Under the pieces are notes generated by a model. That model did not search any database. It saw only the letters and a list, made by a program, of their open reading frames with translations, and was not told the DNA's origin. A stretch of 64,000 nucleotides of DNA from Epiperipatus broadwayi (taxonomy: Eukaryota; Onychophora; Udeonychophora; Euonychophora; Peripatidae), in contig JAQFVV010013332.1 in assembly GCA_028023455.1 (NCBI GenBank), positions 26,992-90,991 on the forward strand, written 5' to 3'. Numbering within the stretch: position 1 is the first letter of the stretch; each line of letters starts with the position of its first letter. Below are positions 1-12,059 of this stretch, in pieces. The position numbers and the translations under genes were made by a program.

Positions 1-2752
1 AGGAACTAACACCTCCGACATAACATTTATCCTCGCCCTAACTTTTAAAACAAAGCACAATAACCAACACCTTCCATGGTGGAACTATCTTTATATTCAC
101 ATGAGGAATGCAGAATAACAACGAATGTCTGCAGAGTAAAATCCTACACTGAAGTATTTTGGTGGTTTCTTGCCTATTACTCAGGCATAAAATGAACATG
201 CACCAAGTATAATCCTCTCTTGGGATTTTTAACAAATTAAGCATCCTAAATGCTATATAAACTCTTGATCATTCTATTCATGAGAATCGATCACATGGGC
301 TATCAAACATACCCTAACATTATATCTAAAACTATTCTTCTCATGGAAAAATAAAGTATTTTGGGGACATCAGTTTCATCCCACAAAATAAAATACATTA
401 TAAATATTACATATGCTGATATTAAGCATATACCAACACTACATTTAGGCAAGATAAGAAAACACACTAATCATAATAAACCTATGTTACAATGCAAACT
501 TCAATCAATATCTGAAACCAATGAACATGACAGCATAAAAGTATAATGATTTTAATTCTAATGGAGCAACATTCAAAAGCACCAGTAACATATCAGCTTC
601 AACTAAATAAAGTGGATGTGCTATAAAAGAATAACTGTTACTAAATTACTACATTAACATACTATAAATTCTGTTGACCATTTAAACAAGAAATATCTTG
701 TTATAGCATGTATTTCTTTTTAGAGTTACTTCTGATAAATTTAATATTTATTTTACTCGTTAAATAAGTATAAAATATTTTTCTTTTAAGTACCAAACAT
801 GCAAAGTTTATATCTGTCACTGCATTTAATAAATCGGATGTGCTTCATAGATTTCATCTTAAATACAAACTTAACCCAAAATAATTATAGTCATTATAAG
901 ATTCTTAAAATATTACGTGACAGATATATCCTAGCATATATTAATATTATAACACACAATAAAGTTTTACAAATTAGTTTTCTAAAAAAAAAAACATTCA
1001 ATAAACAAATGCATATTATCTCATTAGCAGAACTATTTTTCTGTAAGCTGATTACCCAGGTGAAGAGTTTTCATCCAGTCAAATTTTACAAAGCATTGAA
1101 AGTAATAAACACATTTTTTTTTAATGAAAAGTTTTTGTTTTATTTAGCACTTATAATAATAATCATGTAAAAAAAATTATAAAAGAATCGAAGATTAATT
1201 TTCACTTGAATTATACTAATAAATTTGTATCCACGACATGAAAAACGAATATTATAACAAAGACGATACACGCGACATTATTTATTTACTACACATGTAT
1301 AACTAGCTAGCTTTCTTATGAATGAAATACACACTTTTCCAGAGATTATTATGAGAATCACTGCAGTTGACTTATATTATATATGAAGTTTTAACAATTC
1401 CACTTGGTGTATAGTACAATATATAATTTAGTTTTATTTTTAAGTCACTGGAGGTATATAATTTCCATTTACAACTTTAGAATTTGATTTTCCAATAGTT
1501 TTTTTTTTTTTCTGTAAGAATACAGTATATAATTTCCCATTTATTTCAAAAGAGTGGTTCTTTTTTTATAAAAAAAAATGCAGGTGTATGTGTAGCTTAA
1601 TATTATTATGATTATTAATTATTATTATTATTTTGAAATAATTCTTGGTGAATAAAAACATATTATAATGTATAAATGGCATTATTTTTAAACGCAGACG
1701 ATGTTACCTAGAAAGAGCACTAAAAAATGTTTCTAGTTCTTTCCTTTTCGTCATAATATTTCTTTCAATTATTTTTTTTTATACCAAGAAATACTAATAA
1801 ATGATAACAAGTTACTAAATAATTATTTCCCACTTGAAAATTATTTGTTTTCTTTAATTGAGATAAAATAATAAATTGCTTATTATTCTTTGCTAATGGC
1901 TTCATTTTTCTTGGTTTTGTAAAAAAAACTTTAACTTTCATGAAGCAAAATTTCAAATGTAGAAGGTTTTTAAAATGTAGAGAATAGCATAAAAATTGCA
2001 GAATGTCTTATCAGAGCTGTTTATTTTTCCATTGTAAATAAAATTTCCATTATCTTGCCAATTCTTCTTTACAAAACAAAAAAAAATAGTCTTACAAAAT
2101 TTTGTACTGTTCAACCTTTTTAAGACTAGCAGAGACTATATAAAAATGATTGGAGTATGAAATTGGTCATTATTTCAACTCTAGCGACCTCTTCCAAGAA
2201 AAAAAAGAATCAATTGGTTATGACATAAACAAAAGAAAGGAAAAACGTATTACAATCATATAGTTTTCAGTATTATTTAAATGGATTACAAAGTAGTCTA
2301 ATAATAAAATAATAAATACATTTAAAACAAACAGTAATTCTCAGTGATTTCAATTCTACATAAATTATTTTCTACAAATGAATTTACCAGAAGTTACTGT
2401 TCTTTAGGATAAGACATTTTAAAATTATTTAATTGACATTTATGTTTTTCTTTTTTTCCTCTACCATCTAAAAATTAACTACTGTTTATGATATTTGTTT
2501 TACATTATATTAATTTGCTCTAATAAACAATATCTTAATTAAATTATTCATGTTCTTTTAAAAATATGATATTGCATTAGGAAATCTATTAGTTATTCAC
2601 ACAAACCATGCATAGGTGAGTGAATAGCATACTTTATTAACCAATTATTACTATTGTTATTTTATCTTTTTATTTTTCTTAAAGAATAGCATTGATTTCA
2701 TGCAAAAATAATGTTAATAAAACCAAGTGCCAAAAATACTGGGTTACAATAT

Positions 2753-2756
<4 letters not shown>
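1..2756. other. AT-rich DNA without a recognisable gene
   Basis: No supported coding region. The first 650 bases are more complex in composition than the rest and carry AATAAA at 606-611 on the plus strand. They could be the tail of a 3' untranslated region entering from the left, but nothing confirms that. The longest open frame (799-1170, plus, 123 codons) has a random-looking composition rich in Ile, Leu, Lys, Phe and Asn, and resembles no family I know. Confidence 0.5.

Positions 2757-2791
<35 letters not shown>
2757..2791. repeat. (TA)n microsatellite at left edge of ribozyme array A
   Basis: A pure TA run of about 35 bases abuts the first base of the family A unit. In ribozyme orientation the unit ends ...CCATCTATTGA and then runs into (TA)n. 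The copy at 39.1 kb meets its own (TA)n at the same unit position, so this is a real element edge or target site and not a chance neighbour. Confidence 0.9.
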
Positions 2792-2793
<2 letters not shown>

Positions 2794-2879
2794 ATAGATG
2801 GAGCTTTACCAAGACCTCCAAACAAGTGTATTTTTGTTTACATAAATGTCAGAGTCAGAATTCACTGTCTCTTTCAGTG

Positions 2880-2942
2880 GCTCCATCCTCAGAACAGCTG
2901 ATTTCAAGCTGATTTGCTATCATCAGTAAAGGATAGGAGTTA
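2880..2942 (-). ncRNA. Hammerhead ribozyme A1
   Basis: On the minus strand, core CTGATGA (2920-2926) is followed by a short AGC/GCT stem II and then GAAA (2902-2905). Helix III is a near-palindrome, ATCAGCTGTT, with C as the cleavage-site base. The helix I strands CTCC..CCTTTA and TGAGGATGGAG face each other as in A5. The core looks intact, with small defects in helices I and III. Confidence 0.75.
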
Positions 2943-3290
2943 GAAACTAGATGTAAACACTAACTCCAAGTGTTTATGCAACAAGTTTCTATCAGTTTGC
3001 AAGCATGAACCTTTTAGACATGTAAATGTCTTCAAACTCAGCTTATCAAGGCAGATAGCTATATGGGTCTGATATCAGTTCAGTTTCACCACATAGTCAA
3101 AGCTTTTGCAATATATATCATTGCAAGAAACTTCAAAGGTACATTTATGAAAAACAAAAACAAGTTTTATATACGTAAACTTGCTATCGCTTGTATTTAT
3201 GATCAATAGATGGAGCTTTACCAAGACCTCCAAACAAGCATATTTTTGTTTACATAAACATCAGAGTCAGAATTCACTGACTCTTTCGCT

Positions 3291-3354
3291 GGCTCCACCC
3301 TTAGATCATCTGATTTCAAGCTGATTTGCTATCATCAGTGAAGGATAGAAGATA
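3291..3354 (-). ncRNA. Hammerhead ribozyme A2
   Basis: Minus-strand core CTGATGA at 3332-3338 and GAAA at 3314-3317, exactly 412 bases from A1. Helix III reads ATCAGATGAT, palindromic except at the centre, and the next base is C. Outer helix I has changed (CTTC for CTCC) and is weaker than in A5. Confidence 0.7.
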
Positions 3355-3462
3355 GAAACTAGCTCCAAACACTAACTCCAAGCATTTATGCAACAAGTTT
3401 CTATCAGTTTGCAAGCATGAATCTTTTAGACACGTGAATGTCTTCAAATTCAGCTTATTAAG

Positions 3463-3497
3463 CTTGAAATCAGCTGACCTGAGGGTGGAGCCAATGA
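3463..3497 (+). ncRNA. Hammerhead A3, 3' half only
   Basis: Contains only the end of stem II (AGCTT), GAAA, a helix III palindrome region and the 3' helix I strand TGAGGGTGGAG. The array inversion junction lies at its left edge and has removed CTGATGA, so this copy cannot form a ribozyme. Confidence 0.7.
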
Positions 3498-3840
3498 AAA
3501 GGACAGTGAATTCCGACTCTGACATTTATATAAACAAAAATATGCTTGTTTGGAGGTCTTGGTAAAGCTCTATCTATTGATCATAAATACAAGCGATAGC
3601 AAGTTTATGTATATAAAACTTGTTTTTGTTTTTCATAAATGTACCTTTGAAGTTTCTTGCAATGATATATATTTTAGAAGTTTGACTATGTGGTGAAACT
3701 GAACTGATATCAGACTCATATAGCTATCTTGCTTGATAAGCTGAGTTTGAAGACATTTATGTGTCTAAAAGATTCATGCTTGCAAACTGATCGAAACTTG
3801 TTGCATAAACAATTGGAGTTAGTATTTAGGTCTAGTTTCT

Positions 3841-3903
3841 AACTTCTATCCTTCACTGATGATAGCTAATCATCTTGAAATCATCTGCTCTGAGAGCGGA
3901 GCC
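3841..3903 (+). ncRNA. Hammerhead ribozyme A4 (decayed)
   Basis: CTGATGA at 3856-3862 and GAAA at 3877-3880 are intact. Stem II has mutated (AGC against ATC), and the helix III palindrome has lost two pairs. Core spacing to A5 is 412 bases. Confidence 0.65.
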
Positions 3904-4254
3904 AATGAAAGAGACAGTGAATTCTGACTCTGATGTTTATGTAAACAAAAATACACTTGTTTGGAGGTCTTGGTAAATCTCCATCTATTGATCATAAATA
4001 CAAGCGATAGGAAGTTTACATATATAAAACTTGTTTTTGTTTTTCATAAATGTACCTTTGAAGTTTCTTGCAATGATATATATTGTAGAAGCTTTGACTA
4101 TGTGGTGAAACTGAACTGATACCAGACCCATATAGCTATCTGGCTTGATAAGCTGAGTTTGAAGACATTTAGATGTCTAAAAGATTCATGCTTTCAAACT
4201 GATAGAAACTTCTTGCTTAAATGCTTGGAGTTAGTGCTTAGGTCTAGTTTCTAA

Positions 4255-4313
4255 CTCCTATCCTTCACTGATGATAGCAAATCAGCTTGAAATCAGCTGA
4301 TCTGAGGGTGGAG
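4255..4313 (+). ncRNA. Hammerhead ribozyme A5 (best family A copy)
   Basis: All conserved parts are present. The outer helix I strand is CTCC (4255-4258), followed by internal loop TAT, inner helix I CCTTCA (4262-4267), core CTGATGA (4268-4274), stem II AGC/GCT with a 6-base loop, and GAAA (4289-4292). Helix III is a perfect 10-base palindrome, ATCAGCTGAT (4292-4301), with C at the cleavage position (4302). The returning helix I strand is TGAGGG, then GGAG. Helix I forms 6 + 4 pairs across an internal loop, the arrangement that allows loop-loop contacts in type I hammerheads. A self-complementary helix III without a proper loop is typical of minimal PLE and retrozyme hammerheads, which are known to work as dimers. 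The U-U closing stem II is unusual and may lower activity. Confidence 0.85.
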
Positions 4314-4458
4314 CCAACAAAAGAGACAGTGAATTCTGACTCTGATGTTTATGTAAACAAAAATACACTTGTTTGGAGGTCTTGGTAAAGCTCCATCTAT
4401 TGATCATAAATACAAGTGATAGCAAGTTTATGTATATAAAACTTGTTTTTGTTTTTCA

Positions 4459-4500
4459 TATATATATTATATATATATATATATATATGTATATGCATAT
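4459..4500. repeat. (TA)n at right edge of ribozyme array A
   Basis: An imperfect TA run begins where the unit is cut, after GTTTTTCAT. It mirrors the (TA)n at the left edge of the array. Confidence 0.85.
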
Positions 4501-6430
4501 TGCAGTCTTACATTTTGACTATCCTGCAGCCTTCTTCAGAGCAACTTTTACTTTAAAAAAAAATGTGTTTTTTTTTTTTTTTTAAAGGTAAAAGTAGCTC
4601 AGAAGAAAACTGCAGAACAGTTGAAATGTAAGATTGTGTATGCATATATGTGCAATAAAGGTTTTTGCTAAAAAGTGTTCAAAGTAGAGTGGATAAATTG
4701 CATTTATAATTTTCCTTCTAATTGCACAATATCATATTATAGTTTGTGATTTTTATGGGTTTTATTAGTAATTAAAAATTATATTTTTTTTATATTGTAA
4801 TTAATTATTATCATATCATTTTATAAATTGCTAGATATTTATTTCCTTTAAATGAATTTTTAAAAATATTTTTATTTTATTTCTGTTCTTCATATATTAT
4901 CTTGACTCTTTTAAAATTTTTATTGGTAAATTGTTTTTTAAACTAGCTACTTATGTAACTAACCTTAGTAGAATATTATATATTTTTCTATTGCTTATAT
5001 TCCCACATTGGAAATTATTAACAGCTGTTAATATTTCAAGTACGTTGCAAACTCTAGCTTAAATTCATTGAAATATTGCTTTTGCTTTTCTAGATTTGCA
5101 CTAACACATATCTTTCAAATAATTATTGTAATTCTATTAATATATTTATTATATTAGAGTCTCAAAATACATATCTTTTGTTAGTCAAACCCAAAATTCA
5201 ACTATGCTGTATCTTTATTTAAATGTTTCTGGTTTACCCCCATCTTTTGCATTTGCCTTAAAAAAGAATATATACTTTACAGTTGTTCACAATTCTGTTT
5301 TCTCTCTCATTTCTAAGTCCATATATTTTATTTCCAATTTTACCATTAAAACTACTCACGACAATTTTAAACTGTTATCTGCTTTAATCAAACATTGTGT
5401 ATATTTAAATAAAAATCATATATTTTTTTTGTCAGAATAAAAAAAATTGTTGAATCACTTGAAATATCTACATTTAATATTTTTCATTAAATTTGGATAA
5501 GAAATAGTGTGATGTAAAGTGATACAATGATAATTTCTCCTTAAACTTCCAATGGGTATATCTTTATACTAATGTGCATATCTACTTTTTAAATCAATTA
5601 TCTATTAACATTTCAACCTAACTTCAAATATTCCATTTAGCAAACGATTGTTATTTTTCTAATACACACATTTTTTTTCTTCAAAACAAAAAGGATCTGT
5701 ATTTTCATATCACTGAATAAAAGATCATCTTTAATAATAGTAACCCAAGTCCCCAATAATAATAAAAAAATATTATAGACATTTACATTTACTCAATCAG
5801 TTTTTTGCTATCTTGATTGGCAACTTTATTAAAACGATATATTTTAGTCTTGTTTTTATAACTCTTTTCTGACAACGCGTAAGCTTGTGATTAAGACCTG
5901 TAGAGGTTCCTACCTTCGCAATTTCAGTCGCACATGCTTTAAGTTTATTGCCTTAGTAAATATTACTTACATAATCAATGTGTGTTAAATAAATTTATAA
6001 TTACAACTTGAAATGTAAAAGAGAATGATAATTTAAACACACATTTATTTATTCATTTTGCTCAAAAAATAACCAAATTAAGATTTCAATTTGTTGAACG
6101 TTATAGATTGTTTTATTATAAATGTAGGAATTATTTTGTATTTAGGAATTTTTTGAAATTCTTGATTTATTTTGAAGCAACTTATATTTATTACAGGATT
6201 TAAATATTAGTTTTTTTCTGATTTCCTACCCTCTCACTTTTCCATATTTTATTATATTCTTCCTAATATATTCTTTCGTTTTTACTCCCCAGTAATTGTT
6301 ATTATTTTTTAAAATAATTGATAAAACTAAATAGTTGTCATTTTTAATTAAACTTTTCATTTTGACGTAAATTTTGATATATTTTTATTTTGTGAAAGTT
6401 TAACTGATTACAACGTTTTCAAATTGATCA
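4501..6430. other. AT-rich DNA, no gene seen
   Basis: Contains a small inverted pair around a poly-T/poly-A stretch at 4500-4630: CAGTCTTACATTTTGACT on the left pairs roughly with ...TGAAATGTAAGATTG on the right. This may be a short foldback element with a homopolymer loop. A small CpG cluster lies near 5875-5935. No supported exon. Confidence 0.4.
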
Positions 6431-7040
6431 TCGATCCTACCTTCATTTTTAATTTCATTCATCCATCTCACATGTGGTCTATTTTTGGGTCTTTTAAATC
6501 TTTTGGAATCCAATTTAAGATTTTAACTGTCCATCTCTTGTCATCCCCTCTAACTATCTATTACCATCTCCTCCAGCAATATGTACAGCCCAACTCCACT
6601 CCAGTTTCTTAGTTCTTTCAATAATGTTAATAACACTTGCTTGTTCTCTTATTCATTTATTTCCCCTTTGATCTTTTCTTGTTGTTTCTAACATGTATCC
6701 CCCATATTTTTTTTGAACGGTCTCAAATCTCTATATTAATATTCTGTTTTGTATTCAAGTTTCAGATCCATAAGTAAGAACTGGTGAAACATATTTATTA
6801 AAAATCTTCCTCTTCAAACATATAGGCATATTTTCATTTAATATTAAAATATTTCTACTTCTACCAAATTTAATCGAATTATTTAATTTCATCCACGATT
6901 TTTCTATCTGTAGTAATAATCTGACCAAGGTATTTGTAATTGTTAACATATTCTAACTCATTATTATTAATATTTACTTTCATTTTTTGAGAAAATCCTT
7001 AGAACATTATTTTAGTCTTTTTAACCTTTACCTTCATACT
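6430..7040 (-). pseudogene. RTE-type LINE, 3' fragment (RT C-terminal region)
   Basis: Minus-strand translation gives recognisable C-terminal RTE/BovB-like reverse transcriptase sequence. Segments include MPICLKRKIFNKYV, then VLTYGSETW, then downstream EWSWAVHIAG and RDGQLKS in a shifted frame. These match the familiar LPVCLKRKVF...LTYG.ETW...RLKWAGH pattern. Frameshifts and stops are present, and the catalytic RT core is absent. The family B ribozyme element begins directly at its upstream edge (7045). Non-functional. Confidence 0.8.
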
Positions 7041-7110
7041 TTTACACACAACTCTCAGTGCCACCTTACCTTGCTGATCTACCTGATCACATACATATTG
7101 AAAAGATAAA

Positions 7111-7170
7111 TAATCACCAACATACATATTTCATGCTAAACCAACACTCATCAGTTAGTCCAGATTACCA
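7111..7170 (-). ncRNA. Hammerhead ribozyme B1
   Basis: Minus strand: CTGATGA at 7148-7154, stem II GTGTT/AGCAT with loop GGTTT, and GAAA at 7129-7132. Helix III is TA-rich and palindrome-like. Helix I pairs ACTAA with TTGGT, then AATC with GATT, across a one-sided TGG bulge. Core and stems look intact, but the base at the cleavage position appears to be G, which would block cleavage. Confidence 0.75.
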
Positions 7171-7696
7171 TCTTCACACATATATACAATCAATACTCAG
7201 CTTTATATTAAGATAGCCAATCTTCAAACTTTAATAGACAAGCTTCAAACTACTCTAACCCACAACTCTTTAGCCTTTCATTTTATTGATAAGATGATGA
7301 TGGAAATTTCAAATCCCACATTAGTGCCATGGTTGTCATCCTACCCATGTTGATGTTTAGTCATTCTGACCTCTCATGTACAAAAGAATAATTCATTTAT
7401 ACATACATATGTGAGGGATGGGCAGACCTATAATGCTCTATTTATAAAAATTAATACATTATACAGGCTTAACACATGCATTTATATATGTAATATACGC
7501 AGGATTCAAACTCAGACTTTCATATACAATTCTCAGTGCCATCTTGTGGGGATATTGGACATTACACCATCAGATGTTCAATGAAATGGAATGCTGAATA
7601 GTTGTGGGTTGGAGTAGTTTGAAGCATGTCCATTAAAGTATGAAGATTGGCTATCTTAATATAAAACTGAGTACTGATTGTATATATGTGTGAAGA

Positions 7697-7755
7697 TGGT
7701 AATCTGGACCAACTAATGAGTGCTAATTTAGCATGAAACATGTATATTGGTAATT
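7697..7755 (+). ncRNA. Hammerhead ribozyme B2 (core mutated)
   Basis: Same layout as B1, with helix I ACCAA/TTGGT, stem II TGCT/AGCA and GAAAC. The core reads CTAATGA, and changing this G normally kills activity. Confidence 0.7.
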
Positions 7756-7870
7756 ATTTTTTTCAACATGTGTGGGATCAGGTGAATCAACAGTATAAAA
7801 TGACACTGAGAGTTGGGTGTGAAAAACTGAGTTCGAATCCAGCACATATTACATATATAAAAGCTGGTAT

Positions 7871-8858
7871 TAAGCTTGTTCAATGTCTTCATACTTTTAT
7901 AAAGTGAGAGATGCTTTCAAGTTCTTTTTCATTCTTATAAATAAAAGTGTTCATTAGTTTTATTAAATAATTATGTAGTACAACGTATTTATTAAGTGCA
8001 TTAAAGTTGAATAAAAAAATCAAGATATCCAGAAACTAACTTTAATTGTTATTATCTAAGTAAGCTAATGACATAAATTATAAAACACTTCACGGTTTTG
8101 AATATAAGTCTTAAAAAAAATTAATAGTCTAATTTGCATAACATAATGTAATTTGCATAATAGGAGTAAAACATCACTGTTGAATGACTATATATGCAAC
8201 ATTGCACTTTGTATTGAAGATACCACCTGGATACAAGGTTGGATATTATTTTGAAATTGCCATAGCATATCTAATGAATGTGTATTTAGATATATGGATC
8301 ACAATAGAGTAAGATTAGATGGATTACTAATACAGTCATTGCAAGTTAAATTAAGCTAGAGAAGATATTTTACTTTGTAATTAAAACTCTATCATATCTT
8401 TGAACAGACAATATAATCATATATTGATAAGAATAATCGATGATGTTTAACAATTTGTTTTTAAAATATAAATAAAAACATAACACACCCTTTTAAAAGT
8501 AGATAGCTGTGGAATGTTGTCTGTTTAAGTATTGCAGTTTTTAGAAAGAGAAAAGTGGAAACCTGATCTATTTAGATTAAAATGAAGCAGTATGAATGTT
8601 TCATAGTTAATTATTTTTTGTTTGTCAGTTGTATAACTAAGAAAATACATTTTCTATTTCCTAGAACAATTGGATTTGAGATCACTTTAGGTTACTCTCG
8701 TTTTGAGTGCTTTATAAATTGAGGATAGAAAATAGCTATTTTAAAGAGTCAGTAGAGTCAATTTATTAGTATTGTTATATAAATATAAACATACTGCATA
8801 TCTAAGATCTGGAAATACAGACTTTAGAATTTATAGTAGTTTTTTTTAAACGTTAAAA
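7871..8858. other. AT-rich DNA, no gene seen
   Basis: No coding, RNA or repeat signal that I can support. Confidence 0.4.
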
Positions 8859-8928
8859 CGTTGACCGGGAAGCGAAACCAGGCCGGCTGCTTGGAAGGCA
8901 GCTATGCTAACCGCTAGGCCATCAACGC
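8859..8928 (-). mobile_element. tRNA-Gly(UCC)-derived element
   Basis: Minus-strand sequence folds as a tRNA-Gly-like cloverleaf. It has an acceptor GCGTTGA with partner TCAACG, A box TGGCCTAGCGG, and anticodon arm GCTGC-CTTCCAA-GCAGC with anticodon TCC. The B box GGTTTCGCTTCC has diverged from GGTTCGATTCC. The T stem is imperfect and the D arm matches the A-box consensus well. There is no SINE body or A-rich tail next to it. It is better read as a mobile or degenerate copy than as a working tRNA. Confidence 0.75.
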
Positions 8929-8934
8929 TTGACC

Positions 8935-10034
8935 GTTGATCTATATTTAATAAAGGTAAGATGTCAAATAAAAATTCATATTTAAAAATAAATTATTATT
9001 TTGGATTGTTGAACTGCAACTTTCTTTCACATTATGAATATATTTTTATTCTCTAATTACTCCTAGTAATTATTTTCTTTTCAAAATCTGTCAAACTATA
9101 TATATATATGGCTGGTAATAGTTCTGGATGGCTGTACATAAAAAGATCTAAAAGTCGGTAAGACGTGGTCACTCTCTTATTGTAAAATGCTATCGAACAT
9201 TGCAGCTAGAGGGCAGTTCAATTATTATTTAAATACGTTTGTAAAAATTTTCACGTGTTGTTATAGTTATATATATATAATTTTAACATAATCTAAATTC
9301 GTGTTGTCACTTAGATGATAATAATACTATCATAATTATTTAAACTAATTAACTAATTATGTATAAAATTTAAGTTGTCAACAAAGATAATCAAAACCCT
9401 TTGTTTAATTGAATTGTTCAATAAAGAGCAAATACTATTTCATTCACTCAAACAACTCATCTATGCAAAATATGAAAAAATATACGTATATACTCGTATC
9501 TTCCAGTATAGATAAATAAAGCAAACATTATTAAAATTTAATAATAATAAAAGATGACAAAGAAACCAAAGAGTAATTGCATATTAAAATTCCTTTTTTA
9601 TTTTACGAAAATCATCTTACACATAGTATTATAACAGCATCAAAATTTGATCAACAGAAACACTTCGTGAAATCTTTGTCATTTCAAACAGGATATATAT
9701 AAATACATACATCAAAACAGATAATAATTATAAAAAATATATACTATATAAAAGATTGAGATTATTCTATCCATCAATTTTTATTCCAACGAAAATAGTC
9801 ATAGTAAAAAAAGAAAAAGAAAAATTTATTTGTAATTTGTAAATAAAATACTTCTAATTTTAGGCTTAAAACGTTTACTAATTCAAAAATAAAATATCCA
9901 GTTAAAGTAAAATAATTATAGATTGTTTTATTTATATAAGAAATATGTAAATTGAATAATGGAATGTTTGATTACATCTAAATCAAGCTAACAAATGATC
10001 AAGGATAAATACTTAATCATCATCATAAGTTTTA
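8935..10034. other. AT-rich DNA, no gene seen
   Basis: Contains a short TA run near 9100 and a slightly CpG-richer stretch at 9150-9260. No exon is supported. Confidence 0.4.
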
Positions 10035-11150
10035 AGCATCATCATTTAACCGGATGAAGGCGTCTTCAAGTTTAAACCAGTTTTTCTGATTTTAGTCTTT
10101 CTTCCTCATAACATATCACAAAATTTCGTATTTCATCCATTTATCTTACCATATTATTTTTTCTAGATCTTTTATCATCTTTTGGTTTGAATTTAAAACT
10201 TTAATTGTCCATCAATTATTATCTCTTTTAGGAATAAGTATGCCCCTGATCCATTTCAATTTTTTAATTTCTTTCAATGATGTCAGTGATATATGTTTGG
10301 TCTTTAATTACACATTCCATTTTTGATCTCTTCTTATTACTTTTAACATACATCTCTTCCTACTTTTTGAGTGGTGTTAAGTTTCTGAACTTCACTTCTG
10401 CTAAAATGTCCAAATCTTAGATCTATATATAAGAAGTAACAAATAGGTATATTTTCTTTTACTATCAAGTTATTTCTATCAAATGTACTCCATCTAAGTT
10501 GAATTCTATTAATTATTTTATTCATTATTTGTTTTCATCTATATTAATAATATGTTATTTATATTTATAGCCTATTTCAAATTCATGATTATTAATTTTT
10601 ATTTTCTTCTTTTGAAAAAATACATTGAACATTACTAATAAATTTTTTAACATTCTATGTTTACTCATATTCTTACCTTATATATGATTTCTTTTGGAAC
10701 ATTTCATGAAGCTCTGAAACATTTCTGAAAACTACAATATCATTTGAAAAATCTAGATAATTTCAATGATTTCCATTTATTTTTACTCCCTTTACTTTCT
10801 ATTTTAATCTGCAAAATATTTCTTATAAAATTGCTATAAAATATTTTAGGGATGAGAAATCATCCTCCAATATATATTTCTCATTGATAAACTTCTTACT
10901 GTGACAATCTAATCAAATTCATTGTTGTGACATTTGGTAAATATTTTTCAGAATATGAAAAAAATTATAAACCTTTATCTCAATAATCCAATGCATTAAT
11001 TACAATAAAAATACTTATAGAATCACAAACATTTCTAATCTACAAATACAAAGCATAATTATTATTCATACTCATGGATTCCTTCTATAATTTTTCTCAA
11101 TATTTGGATGTTTTCCACTATCTTAAGTCTATTTTTCAATCCAGCCCGTT
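10035..11150 (-). pseudogene. RTE-type LINE, 3' portion with RT remnants
   Basis: The 3' end lies at about 10035, where the minus strand finishes in ATGATG-type repeats typical of RTE tails. Moving upstream, the region opposite 10,150-10,530 matches the RTE C-terminal domain. About 10,690-10,760 reads like SDDIVVF...ELHEMF, the catalytic [Y/F]xDD box with a Ser first. About 10,900-11,100 resembles the FIDYKKAFDS region. Many stops and shifts. Truncated at the 5' side near the (TA)n/PLE junction. Confidence 0.75.
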
Positions 11151-11214
11151 TTTTTTTTTGTTTAGTTAAAATCCAATTTCATTTGATAAAATTTTTGTAA
11201 AGAAGTGATAAATG

Positions 11215-11325
<111 letters not shown>

Positions 11326-11334
11326 ATATTACCT

Positions 11335-12059
11335 TTTTGAATATCAAAATTATTACTGCATATAAAAATTGCCTCTTTAATTTTTCTTTTACTATGGTTT
11401 CTCTCTTCGTGAAGAATTTTCACATTTTCAAAATTAAATTTAAATTTATATTTACATGTTTTTTCATGATCAAAGAAAACTAAAGAAGATATTAAATCGC
11501 CATTATTTTTATTTTTTACACGCTTATATAACAATTTGTGTTCCTTCAATCTTTTCTCAATGCTGCACCTAGATTCACCTATATATGATAGCATACAATC
11601 ACAAAAAATTTGATATATGACATTACTTTTTTGCTTTTCAGGTATGACATCTTTAGAATTATTAACTAATTTATTAATATTGTTTGGAACGTAGAATGAA
11701 ACATTAAATACATTCTTATATAATTCCTTAAAAAAATTTACTTGTGGATTTGAAATAAATGGAATAGATATCCATTTTTTATTATTAATTTTCATTTTTT
11801 TTTAATTATAATAATTTTTTTAAAATTGACTTAAAGTATTGTTTATTTGTTCCATTTTATAACCAACATCAAGCAATTCCTTGGCAAATATCTCAATATT
11901 TTTCAATTTATCACATTGGTAACGACATAATTTTTCATTCCGAAACAAAAAAGATTTAAAACTTGCCATCTTATGCATCATTGGTACTTTTGATTTACAA
12001 TTTATATATCCTCTTTTTTGCAATGGCTTAATTATTAGTTTATAATTTAATATACTGTT
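11335..12059 (-). pseudogene. Penelope-like element, 3' coding part with GIY-YIG endonuclease (minus copy)
   Basis: PLEs encode a reverse transcriptase followed by a GIY-YIG endonuclease. Only the C-terminal part is here: an RT-thumb/linker-like region (about 11,820-12,020, with KLKNIEIFAKELLDVGY), then the endonuclease. The GIY half reads VIYQI, the YIG half SYIGES, then KRLKEHK and a downstream KRKIKEAI containing the metal-binding-type Glu. A one-base change in a T/A run (about 11,819) breaks the frame between linker and endonuclease, and the C-terminus is cut by (TA)n. It is one arm of a palindrome centred at 12059/12060. Confidence 0.85.

Larger units (their letters stand above)
2792..4458. 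mobile_element. Family A hammerhead retrozyme-like array (412-bp units, inverted)
   Basis: The array is built from one 412-bp non-coding unit. Two copies (about 2792-3462) lie in minus orientation. Just over two copies (about 3463-4458) lie in plus orientation. The junction near 3462 joins 5'-truncated units back to back. The ribozyme cores at 2920 and 3332, and those at 3856 and 4268, are each exactly 412 bases apart, so the unit length is conserved on both sides. Both outer ends run into (TA)n. No open frame of note is present, so the unit is non-autonomous. Tandem units with type I hammerheads match the published description of retrozymes and of PLE pseudo-LTRs. Which of these it is cannot be decided here. 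Confidence 0.85.
7045..7870. mobile_element. Family B hammerhead element, divergent pair
   Basis: The left copy (7045-about 7400) is on the minus strand and the right copy (about 7545-7870) is on the plus strand; they are inverted duplicates at roughly 85-90 percent by eye. A central segment (about 7400-7545) includes a further reversed tail with the ATTCAAACTC motif. The right outer end carries GAGTTCGAATCC (about 7832), which fits a tRNA-type B box, so the unit's 3' part may be tRNA-derived. No open frame is present. Each copy contains one hammerhead. Confidence 0.75.

Noticed and set aside
799-1170. 123-codon open frame as a gene
   Set aside because: Composition is what AT-rich noise gives; no motif, no splice or start context.
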